From: Cloacibacterium caeni
GTDB taxonomy: Bacteria; Bacteroidota; Bacteroidia; Flavobacteriales; Weeksellaceae
NCBI RefSeq assembly: GCF_907163125.1
Contig: NZ_OU015319.1
Location: forward strand, 1,426,001-1,490,000
Reading direction: 5' to 3'
DNA length: 64,000 nt
Shown: piece after piece, positions 1 through 6,597 of the stretch
Position numbering within the stretch: the stretch's first letter is position 1
Layout of the letters: each line of letters begins with the position of its first letter
Notes under the pieces: generated by a model
Seen by the model: only the letters and a program-made list of their open reading frames with translations
The model's database searches: none
Told to the model about the DNA's origin: nothing
Position numbers and translations under genes: made by a program

Positions 1-255
1 GAAAGAAGAAATTTGGGCAATAGTTCTCACAGATTACACAGATTTTCACAGCATTTTTTCACACAAAGTCGCAAAGATTTTCACGCAATGCTCGCAAAGA
101 TTTTATTTAACACAGAGTTCGCAGAGTTTTTTGTATAATAATTAAAAGTGAGCTTTGAAAAGCAAAGCGTCTCAAGAATCTTAATTTTGTGAACTTTGTG
201 CTGCCTTTGAGAACTTTGTGATAGTTTTTCACGCAAAGTCGCAAAGATTTTTTTG
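1..255. repeat. Intergenic cluster of short dispersed repeats
   Basis: This gene-free stretch is built from reiterated motifs. TTTTCACGCAAAGTCGCAAAG-like units begin near 57, 80 and 226, and a related CACAGAGTTCGCAGAG unit lies near 111. An AGATTnnnnAGATT-type unit lies near 30-50. Inverted relatives (GAACTTTGTG) occur at about 190-222. The same family reappears near 10666-10710. No open frame here is credible; the minus-strand frame at 81-266 simply translates the repeat. Such AT-rich repeats are common between flavobacterial genes, and their role is unknown. Confidence 0.7.
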
Positions 256-265
256 AGATAAAACA

Positions 266-297
266 AGGCGCTTCGTTTTAAAAAAACGAAGCGTCTT
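266..297. terminator. Bidirectional hairpin, probable terminator
   Basis: An inverted repeat with arms around GCGCTTCGTTTT and AAAACGAAGCGTC is flanked by A-rich sequence on the left and T-rich sequence on the right. It lies between the left-edge repeats and the broken gene at 378-809, and could terminate that gene or one lying left of the window. Confidence 0.45.
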
Positions 298-377
298 TAT
301 ATACTTTAAAAACTTAAAAACCATGTGAATACTTTTGGTACTTTCGCTTGGCTCTTTTTACTTTTTACTTGATTCTT

Positions 378-809
378 TTACACATCTTTTATAAACTCCT
401 CATATTCATAATACACCATTTCAAAAGCGGTCATTTTTTCGACAAAAAATTCGAAAATTTCTCGCCAAGTGTTTTTATTGTAGACGGAAACTCCCTGTTT
501 TTCCACCCAAAATCTAGAAATCACTTTTCCGTTTTCTAAGGCGTAGAATTCATCTTTATACACCTCGCATTTCAGTTCATCTTCTAAAATTCCTTCGAGA
601 GACCAAAGCTTCTCATAATAAGCATTTCGGAAGATTTCATCTTTCATTTCGATGTCTACAGAAACCTCGGCTTTTTTATTATCACAATAGAATTTAAAGG
701 CGAAATCTTTGATTTTGGTATCATACAAAATCTATTTTCTCGGAAACGACTTCCCGAAACTGGTCCAAAATTCCTTTTTTATTTTAGCAGCTTCTTCTTT
801 GCTGAACAT
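378..809 (-). pseudogene. DUF4268-like protein broken by an in-frame TAG
   Basis: Read on the minus strand from ATG at 809, the frame begins MFSKEEAAKIKKEFWTSFG and reaches FPRK, then meets TAG at 732-734. After the stop the same frame continues as ILYDTKIKDFAFKFYC and runs about 115 more codons to the stop at 378-380. The joined product of about 142 residues resembles DUF4268-family proteins, where I expect Trp at the interrupted position, so a single TGG to TAG change would explain it. No function is known to me. Re-initiation at TTG 728 is possible but would lose the N-terminal helix. A sequencing error cannot be excluded. Confidence 0.72.
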
Positions 810-867
810 TTGATTGAGTTATGAGTGATGAGTTGGCGAAAATAGGGAAAAATTGCGAGTGTTTTTG

Positions 868-875
868 TATATTTG
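868..875 (+). promoter_or_regulatory. Putative -7 element (TATATTTG) of the R-M gene
   Basis: The site matches the Bacteroidota TAnnTTTG -7 consensus. It lies about 110 bp before the chosen ATG at 986. The leader between them contains an imperfect inverted repeat (AATCACTTTTATTA and TAATAAGTGATT), which might be an operator or an RNA hairpin. Confidence 0.4.
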
Positions 876-985
876 GATTTAAGAATTACTTTATAAACCA
901 TGAAATCACTTTTATTAATGTTCAAAATCAAAAACGCTTGTAATAAGTGATTGCATTTGACCATAAAAAAAATAATAATCAACAA

Positions 986-3466
986 ATGAAATACGCAAAT
1001 ATTCGCGAAGAAGAAGTTAAGAACAAAGTAGGACAAGATTTTTTTGGTGATTTTGATACTACTAAAATTTTAGGAAACATAGATTTCTGTGTAACCCCTA
1101 AAAACAAAAATCCAAAACAAACTAAATTATTTGATGATATAAATTTACTTTGGGCAGAAGCTAAAACTGGAGATTATGATGTGATTTCTATGTTTGCACA
1201 ATTAATTCTCACCATTGGTAAAGCTAGAACTTTTGACAAAACTTTACCCCCTGCTTTTTTAGGTGCTTTTGATGGTAAAAAGATTGCTTTTATTCCTTAT
1301 AATGCTGTATTAGACATTTTCTCGCTCAATGATTTTAATTGGAATGTTACCAGTAGCAATCAAAACACCAAAGAATTTTCAATTATTAGAGAACGTGTTC
1401 AAAAATCTTTAGACAAAAATGATTATTTGTATGATTTTCTAAAAGATGAAAAAGAACTTAAATTTTTCATTAAAAATAATCTCGCAAAGGCTACAGAATC
1501 TGGCAAAATTCTTATTAATAAAAACAATTTTGTCCCTATCTATTTACGCTGGGTAGAACAAGTAAAACCTTATATAGATTTTAATTGGGAAGATGGTAAA
1601 AAACAAAATATTTTAGACAATAATTTCTTTTTAGCAGATTTGTTTGTAGACGACAAAGGAACTCCTGTAATAGAAGATGATACGCCAATTTCTGAAAATC
1701 TTTTTGTAGTTTTTAAAAACGGACATTACGAAATTGCCAAAGAAAATCTGAAATCTTTGTTTAATGCTACCATTCCTTTCAAGGATAAAAAACCCTACGA
1801 ACAATTTTGGAAAAAATACAAAAGACCGCCTCTTGAAGAATTTCAGAATTATATTTTAGAAAGAAAAGATTTACTCGTTCCGCAAGATATTAGAGAGAGA
1901 AAAGGTGCTTTTTTTACACCAAGAATTTGGGTAGAACTGTCGCAGAAATACATTGCTGATGTTTTGGGCGAAGATTGGCAAGAAGAATATTATGTTTGGG
2001 ACTGTGCAGCAGGAACGGGAAATTTACTCGCTGGATTAACTAATAAATACCACATTTTTGCTTCTACACTAGACCAATCTGATGTAAATGCTATGCACGA
2101 ACGTATAGAAAACGGCGCTTTACTATTGCACGATTATGTATTTCAATTTGATTTCTTGAATGACGAATTTCTGCCAAAATCTAAAGGCGGAAAACTACCC
2201 GACGATTTGTATAACATTATTACAGACGAAGAAAAACGAAAAAAATTGGTGGTGTATATTAATCCACCTTATGCGGAATCAGGAAGCACAAAAAAAAGAG
2301 ATGCAAAAGTTGGTGTGAATGAATCTATGATTCATAAAAGAATATTCAATAAATTAAGTTCTTATTCTAAAAGAGAACTTTTTGCCCAATTTTTAGCAAG
2401 AATATACATTGAAATCCCTAATTGCAAGATTGCAAATTTTTCAACTTTGAAAAATTTGCAATCTTCCTACTTCTCGGATTTCCGAGAAATTTTTCGAGCG
2501 AAGCTCGCGAAAATTTTTTTGGCTCCAGCAGATACTTTTGACAATGTAAAGGGTAAATTTCCAATAGGATTTTTTGTTTGGGATTCAAATATTAATGAAA
2601 AATTTCATGAAATAATTGCAGATGTTTATGAAAAAGATGGCGAAGAATCAATCGAAAGAAAAAGAATTTTTAGCTATGAGGAAGGTAAATATATTAATGA
2701 TTGGCTTCGTCCAACTTGGAATAACATTATAAATAAAATTGGATTTTTAGCATGTAATGGTAATGACTTTCAAAATCAAAATGGAATATTTATTCAAACA
2801 AATAAAAATAATTCAACTTCCACCTATTTTAAACCAATTGGTATTGAAAATTTAATCCAATCAACAATATACTTTGCAGTTCGCCATTGTATAGAAGCGA
2901 CTTGGCTTAATGACCGAGATCAATTTCTATTTCCTAATGATGGCTGGAAAACTGATGCAGAATTTCAGAATGATTGTTTGGCTTTTACCTTATTTTCTAA
3001 TAATATACAATCACAATTTGGAACCAACCACTGGATTCCATTTACAGAATTAGAAGTAAATGCTAGAAGCAAGTTCGAAAGCAATTTTATGACCGATTTT
3101 ATCAATGGAAAAGTGAAAATAGAAAATCAAAATGTAGATTTATTTTCACAACAAGAAACCCTTTCAGAGTTTGAAACTCTGAAAGGGTTGTCTACAAAAT
3201 TGCAATTTTCAGAAGAAGCTAAACTTGTTTTTGATGCTGGCAAAAATCTTTGGAAATATTATCATTCACAACCTAATGTAAATGTAAATGCTAGTTTGTA
3301 TGACATTAGAGAACATTTCCAAGGACGCAACGAAAAAGGAAAAATGAACAATAAAAGTGATGATGAAACGTATATGAAACTCATCTCAGAACTACGTTCT
3401 GCTCTAAAAATTCTAGCCAAAAAAATAGAACCAAAAGTGTATGAATATGGTTTCTTGAAAGAATAA
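986..3466 (+). CDS. Type IIG-like restriction-modification enzyme (fused nuclease and N6-adenine methyltransferase)
   Basis: This 826-residue protein has a class I SAM-dependent DNA methyltransferase core. The SAM-binding motif DCAAGTGNLL lies near residues 339-348 and the catalytic NPPY at 426-429, a gamma-class order. The N-terminus has Asp33 (NIDFCV) followed by WAEAK with Glu58 and Lys60 and a later Gln-containing helix. This fits the PD-(D/E)xK nuclease of type IIG enzymes, which cut and methylate with one polypeptide. The C-terminal third is probably target recognition. The nuclease call is my inference; an orphan methyltransferase is the alternative. I chose ATG 986 over the upstream GTG 947 because MKYANIREEEV looks like the family N-terminus. 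The gene contains several perfect palindromes (2426-2488 and 3157-3189) that keep the frame open. A HEPN/MNT pair follows 28 bp downstream. Confidence 0.82.
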   Translation: MKYANIREEEVKNKVGQDFFGDFDTTKILGNIDFCVTPKNKNPKQTKLFDDINLLWAEAKTGDYDVISMFAQLILTIGKARTFDKTLPPAFLGAFDGKKIAFIPYNAVLDIFSLNDFNWNVTSSNQNTKEFSIIRERVQKSLDKNDYLYDFLKDEKELKFFIKNNLAKATESGKILINKNNFVPIYLRWVEQVKPYIDFNWEDGKKQNILDNNFFLADLFVDDKGTPVIEDDTPISENLFVVFKNGHYEIAKENLKSLFNATIPFKDKKPYEQFWKKYKRPPLEEFQNYILERKDLLVPQDIRERKGAFFTPRIWVELSQKYIADVLGEDWQEEYYVWDCAAGTGNLLAGLTNKYHIFASTLDQSDVNAMHERIENGALLLHDYVFQFDFLNDEFLPKSKGGKLPDDLYNIITDEEKRKKLVVYINPPYAESGSTKKRDAKVGVNESMIHKRIFNKLSSYSKRELFAQFLARIYIEIPNCKIANFSTLKNLQSSYFSDFREIFRAKLAKIFLAPADTFDNVKGKFPIGFFVWDSNINEKFHEIIADVYEKDGEESIERKRIFSYEEGKYINDWLRPTWNNIINKIGFLACNGNDFQNQNGIFIQTNKNNSTSTYFKPIGIENLIQSTIYFAVRHCIEATWLNDRDQFLFPNDGWKTDAEFQNDCLAFTLFSNNIQSQFGTNHWIPFTELEVNARSKFESNFMTDFINGKVKIENQNVDLFSQQETLSEFETLKGLSTKLQFSEEAKLVFDAGKNLWKYYHSQPNVNVNASLYDIREHFQGRNEKGKMNNKSDDETYMKLISELRSALKILAKKIEPKVYEYGFLKE
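2426..2488 (+). repeat. Two perfect hairpins inside the R-M coding sequence
   Basis: The first inverted repeat has 19-bp perfect arms (2426-2444 and 2447-2465) around a 2-nt loop. Six bases later a second has 8-bp perfect arms (2471-2478 and 2481-2488) around TT. A third, weaker hairpin CGAGC-GAA-GCTCG follows at about 2495-2507. All lie in the open frame and encode the stretch CKIANFSTLKNLQSS and onward, which still reads as plausible methyltransferase sequence. Confidence 0.85.
3157..3189 (+). repeat. 33-bp perfect palindrome inserted in frame in the R-M gene
   Basis: AACCCTTTCAGAGTTT at 3157-3172 is followed by a single G and its exact reverse complement at 3174-3189. The element is 33 nt, a multiple of three, and is translated as part of ETLSEFETLKGLS. 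Palindromes of this look are typical of intergenic repeats in flavobacteria (recollection, not checked), so this may be a repeat that settled inside a gene without breaking it. Confidence 0.85.
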
Positions 3467-3494
3467 GACTTAATTTTTTAATTACATTTGTAAT

Positions 3495-3959
3495 ATGGAA
3501 AGAGATATAAGATGGATTCAGCGTTTTTCTAATTATAAAAAAGCGCTAAAAAAACTTCAGCAATCAATAGAATACATTAGAGAAGATTATCAAAATGAGG
3601 AAGATAATTTAGATGAAGTATTAGATGAAATGATGAAAGAAGGATTAATCCAACGTTTTGAATATACTCATGAGTTAGCATGGAACGTAATGAAGGATTA
3701 TGCATATTATCAAGGAAATACAGAAATAGGAGGTTCTAGAGATGCAACCAGAGAAGCATTTAAAATGAATTTAATCAAAAATGGGCATCTTTGGATGGAA
3801 ATGATACAGAACAGAAATAGAACTTCTCACACGTATGACAAAGAAACCGCAGAAGAAATCTATGCCGCAATCATTAATCAATATTATGATGCATTTGAAG
3901 ATTTTAAGAAAACAATGCAAGAAAAATTAGACCAAAATAAACAAATAGATTTGTTTTAA
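3495..3959 (+). CDS. HepT-like HEPN toxin (HI0074-family nucleotidyltransferase substrate-binding protein)
   Basis: This 154-residue, all-helical, charged protein carries RNRTSHTY with Arg107, His112 and Tyr114. That is the RX4HXY motif of HEPN RNases of the HepT group. In characterised HepT/MntA pairs the Arg and His are catalytic and the Tyr is adenylylated by the partner to silence the toxin. The start ATG at 3495 lies 28 bp after the R-M stop. Its TAA shares one base with the next ATG, so the two proteins are translationally coupled. The preceding R-M gene suggests a small defence module. Toxicity is inferred from the family and motif, not shown here. Confidence 0.85.
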   Translation: MERDIRWIQRFSNYKKALKKLQQSIEYIREDYQNEEDNLDEVLDEMMKEGLIQRFEYTHELAWNVMKDYAYYQGNTEIGGSRDATREAFKMNLIKNGHLWMEMIQNRNRTSHTYDKETAEEIYAAIINQYYDAFEDFKKTMQEKLDQNKQIDLF

Positions 3960-4261
3960 TGATGAAATTTGGACTTTTAGATACCGAAATTGAAAATATT
4001 CATAAAATTTTCTCTCAAAATCAAGAGATAGAAAAAGTTATTATTTTTGGTTCACGAGCCAAAGGAAATTACCGTAATAACTCTGATGTAGATTTGGTGA
4101 TTTTTGGTAACATAAATCTTAGAATTTTAAATCAAATCAATATTGAATTAGATAATTTATTATTACCTTATACTTTTGATTTATTGATTTATAAAAATAT
4201 TGAAAATGAAGAAGTAAAAGAACATATTAAGAGATGTGGCATCATATTTTATAAAAAATAA
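3959..4261 (+). CDS. MntA-like nucleotidyltransferase antitoxin
   Basis: This 100-residue minimal nucleotidyltransferase has GSRAKGNYRNNSDVD at residues 31-45, exactly the GSX10DXD signature, with Asp43 and Asp45 as metal ligands. A third candidate acidic residue is Asp74 in YTFDLLIY. In characterised relatives the enzyme transfers AMP groups from ATP to the conserved Tyr of the adjacent HEPN toxin. The start overlaps the toxin stop in TAATG; a second ATG directly follows, so initiation may be at 3959 or 3962. The intact catalytic motifs suggest a working antitoxin. Confidence 0.85.
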   Translation: MMKFGLLDTEIENIHKIFSQNQEIEKVIIFGSRAKGNYRNNSDVDLVIFGNINLRILNQINIELDNLLLPYTFDLLIYKNIENEEVKEHIKRCGIIFYKK

Positions 4262-4288
4262 AAACTTTTTCACAAAAAACTAATTACC

Positions 4289-4750
4289 ATGAAAAACCTC
4301 ATCATTATTGCTTTATTTTTCAGTTCACTGCTTCCCGCTCAAAGTTTTTACAAGAAAATTTCAGATAAAAACATCAATACAGAAAGACAAACCATTGCCA
4401 AAAATTTCATTCAAGAGTTTCTCAATAAATGTGAGAATAAGAACTATACTTCTTTTGAGAGATTTAATGTTGCGAAGAAATTTGAGATGTTTTTAGATGA
4501 TAAGTTAAGTTATATCTGTCAAAAAAACGAAACCGATTTAGGAAAAATAGAATTGCAAGATTTTAATTCTGCTTATATCCATAAAACTTCATTGACAACA
4601 GATCCTGTGGAATTGTTTATTTTCAATGCAAAAACAGAGAAAAATCCCGATTTAAAATACCTAAGTGTTTGGATTTATCAAGATAGAAATTACCTCAGCG
4701 GATTGGTAATTACCAAAGAAAAACCCATCAATCCTAATAAAAGAGAATAA
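4289..4750 (+). CDS. Secreted protein of unknown function
   Basis: The 153-residue product starts MKNLIIIALFFSSLLPAQS, a clear signal peptide with cleavage likely after PAQ, so the mature protein is periplasmic or exported. The mature part is Lys/Asn/Glu-rich, with two cysteines (NKCENKN and YICQKN) that could form a disulfide. I recognise no domain. It follows the MNT gene by 27 bp on the same strand and may share its transcript, but nothing links it to the toxin-antitoxin pair functionally. Composite repeats lie just downstream. Confidence 0.7.
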   Translation: MKNLIIIALFFSSLLPAQSFYKKISDKNINTERQTIAKNFIQEFLNKCENKNYTSFERFNVAKKFEMFLDDKLSYICQKNETDLGKIELQDFNSAYIHKTSLTTDPVELFIFNAKTEKNPDLKYLSVWIYQDRNYLSGLVITKEKPINPNKRE

Positions 4751-4812
4751 AAAAAGCGGATTTTTTAAACTCCAATTCTATTGATAAACTTCTCTTTTTT
4801 AAATAGTAAAAA

Positions 4813-4936
4813 CTCTCGCAGATTTAACAGATTTAACAGATGATTAAAAATAAAATCTTCTTAATCTGTTAAATCTCCGAGAGAAAAATTTAAGTTTAGG
4901 CTAAAGCCAAAGAATTTTCAAAACAAAAAAGCGGAC
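4813..4936. repeat. Composite intergenic repeat, copy 1
   Basis: A 21-bp inverted repeat with one mismatch (CTCTCGCAGATTTAACAG arm at 4813-4833, partner at 4863-4883) is followed by the tag AATTTAAGTTTAGGCTAAAG and then AAAAAAGCGGACT. Copy 2 at 5030-5150 has the same order of parts. The hairpin GCGTTC-TTACG-GAACGC at 4951-4967 lies just after. No gene is seen between 4751 and 5249. Confidence 0.8.
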
Positions 4937-5029
4937 TATAGAAAAACATAGCGTTCTTACGGAACGCATTTTATTGTTTCTGATTTTCTACACACATTAC
5001 GTTCCTACGGAACGGTAAAATATTAAAGA

Positions 5030-5150
5030 CTCTTTCAAATTTAGCAAATTAAGCAGCTAATAATAATCTGCAAAATCTGCACAATTTGCGAGAGGAAAAT
5101 TTAAGTTTAGGCTAAAGCCAAAGAATTTTTTAAAACAAAAAAGCGAACTT
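5030..5150. repeat. Composite intergenic repeat, copy 2
   Basis: A degenerate inverted repeat (left arm CTCTTTCAAATTTAGC from 5030, right arm ending GCGAGAG at 5094) is followed by the same GGCTAAAGCCAAAGAATTTT tag and an A-tract leading into AAGCGAAC. The tag is nearly identical to copy 1 over about 50 bp. A hairpin CGTTCC-TAC-GGAACG at 5000-5014 precedes it, parallel to the one after copy 1. A reduced tag (TTTTAGCTAAAGCC) recurs at 10750-10763. Confidence 0.8.
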
Positions 5151-5162
5151 TTCGTCCGCTTT
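5137..5162 (-). terminator. Terminator downstream of kbl
   Basis: On the minus strand AAGCGGAC and GTTCGCTT pair (one G-T wobble) around GAAAA and run into a T-tract. It lies about 90 bp past the kbl stop and overlaps the end of the composite repeat, so the repeat may supply the terminator. Confidence 0.6.
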
Positions 5163-5208
5163 CATTGATTTTTATATTTTACATCAGAATGAATTCCGAT
5201 GCTTATGT

Positions 5209-5232
5209 ATCGTTCGTTGCTCCGCAACTTTC
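5209..5232. repeat. GCTCCGC hairpin module, copy 1
   Basis: ATCGTTCGTTGCTCCGCAAC contains the stem GTTGC/GCAAC around TCC. A second copy lies at 17737-17757, where the stem is GTCGC/GCGAC, a compensatory change. Just upstream, 5182-5201 is a 20-bp palindrome with one mismatch centred on GAATGAATTC. Confidence 0.7.
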
Positions 5233-5249
5233 TTAAAGAATCTAAATTT

Positions 5250-6446
5250 TTAAGAAATTACGCCTAATTCTTTTCCTACTTTTTCGAAAGCAGCAATGGC
5301 TTTATCCAAATGTTCACGGGTATGTCCCGCAGAAAGCTGAACTCTAATTCTTGCTTTTCCTTTCGGTACAACTGGGTAGAAGAAACCGATGACATAAACG
5401 CCGTTTTCCATCATTTTTTCTGCAAAAGTTTGGGCCAATTTAGCATCGTACAACATTACCGGAACAATCGCCGCATCACCATCAGGAATATCAAAACCTT
5501 TGGCTTTCATTTCCGTACGGAAATATTCTGCATTTTCCATGACTTTATCACGAAGTGAAGTATCTTTAGAAAGCATTTCCAGAACTTTAAGAGCTGCTCC
5601 TACAATTCCTGGAGCTAGAGAATTTGAGAATAAATACGGGCGAGAACGCTGACGAAGCATATCGATAATTTCTTTTTTACCAGAAGTAAAACCTCCCAAA
5701 GCGCCACCCAAAGCTTTTCCTAAGGTAGAAGTGATAATATCTACTCTTCCCATCACTTCATTCGCCTCGTGAGTTCCACGACCTGTTTTACCGATGAAAC
5801 CTGTTGCGTGAGAATCGTCAACCATTACCAACGCATCATATTTCTCTGCTAAATCGCAAACACCTTTTAAATCTGCTACGATTCCGTCCATTGAGAAAAC
5901 TCCATCTGTTACGATGATTTTAAAACGGTGATTTTGTTTAGAAGCTTCAATAAGTTGTGCTTCTAAATCTTCCATATTATTATTTTTATATCTGTATCTC
6001 GCTGCTTTACAAAGACGAACCCCATCAATAATAGAAGCGTGGTTCAACTCGTCTGAAATAATAGCATCTTCTTCTGTGAAAAGCGGTTCAAATACCCCAC
6101 CATTTGCATCAAAACAAGCTGCATATAAGATGGTATCTTCTGTTCCTAAAAATTCAGAAATTTTCGCTTCTAATTCTTTATGAATATCCTGAGTTCCGCA
6201 GATAAAACGCACCGATGACATTCCGTAACCATGAGAAGCAATCATATCTTGAGATGCTTTCATCACTTCTGGGTGATTAGAAAGTCCCAAATAATTATTG
6301 GCACAGAAATTCAATAATGATTTTCCATTGGCTACAATTTCTGCAGACTGCTGAGACGTAATGATTCTTTCACGCTTGTACAATCCGTCGTTTTCGATAT
6401 TTTCTAGCTCCTTTTGTAAGTGTTTAAGGTATTTTTCTGAAATCAT
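5250..6446 (-). CDS. kbl: Glycine C-acetyltransferase (2-amino-3-ketobutyrate CoA ligase)
   Basis: This 398-residue PLP enzyme of the alpha-oxoamine synthase family interconverts 2-amino-3-oxobutyrate plus CoA with glycine plus acetyl-CoA, in threonine breakdown. Visible signatures are [15 protein letters not shown] near residue 47, DDSHATGF near 210 and the PLP lysine Lys244 in STLGKALGG. Length is normal for Kbl. No threonine dehydrogenase is adjacent, so the partner gene must be elsewhere. The gene stands alone, with a -7 element upstream and a repeat-associated terminator downstream. Paralogous KAS-type enzymes (BioF, serine palmitoyltransferase) are less likely given the very Kbl-like sequence throughout. 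Confidence 0.95.
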   Translation of the reverse strand: MISEKYLKHLQKELENIENDGLYKRERIITSQQSAEIVANGKSLLNFCANNYLGLSNHPEVMKASQDMIASHGYGMSSVRFICGTQDIHKELEAKISEFLGTEDTILYAACFDANGGVFEPLFTEEDAIISDELNHASIIDGVRLCKAARYRYKNNNMEDLEAQLIEASKQNHRFKIIVTDGVFSMDGIVADLKGVCDLAEKYDALVMVDDSHATGFIGKTGRGTHEANEVMGRVDIITSTLGKALGGALGGFTSGKKEIIDMLRQRSRPYLFSNSLAPGIVGAALKVLEMLSKDTSLRDKVMENAEYFRTEMKAKGFDIPDGDAAIVPVMLYDAKLAQTFAEKMMENGVYVIGFFYPVVPKGKARIRVQLSAGHTREHLDKAIAAFEKVGKELGVIS

Positions 6447-6468
6447 TTTTTAGATTTTTTGATTTTCA

Positions 6469-6476
6469 CAAATGTA
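6469..6476 (-). promoter_or_regulatory. Putative -7 element of kbl
   Basis: On the minus strand TACATTTG matches TAnnTTTG, 22 bp before the kbl ATG. Confidence 0.5.
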
Positions 6477-6481
6477 ATAAA

Positions 6482-6507
6482 AAAAGCCCTCATAAAAGAA
6501 GGCTTTG
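6482..6507 (-). terminator. Terminator downstream of dacB
   Basis: On the minus strand AAGCCTTC and GAGGGCTT pair around TTTTAT and are followed by a run of T. It lies about 90 bp after the dacB stop and right before the kbl promoter. Confidence 0.65.
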
Positions 6508-6597
6508 CCGATATATTCTAAGTATTGCTTTCTTTGAAATTCTAAAATTTTTCATTCCTTCAAAATCCTAAAGAATGGGAAAAATCTTCTTATTTTT

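Noticed and set aside
1-255. CRISPR-like array
   Set aside because: Repeat units vary in length and sequence, spacing is irregular, there are inverted copies, and no cas gene is in the window.
81-266. 61-codon minus-strand reading frame
   Set aside because: It translates the CACGCAAAGTCGCAAAG repeat cluster and has no protein-like composition or promoter.
348-539. 63-codon plus-strand frame
   Set aside because: It is antisense to the DUF4268-like gene, which shows real coding character.
779-1036. 85-codon minus-strand frame
   Set aside because: It overlaps the leader and first codons of the R-M gene and the start of the DUF4268-like gene in another frame; its composition is that of antisense AT-rich DNA.
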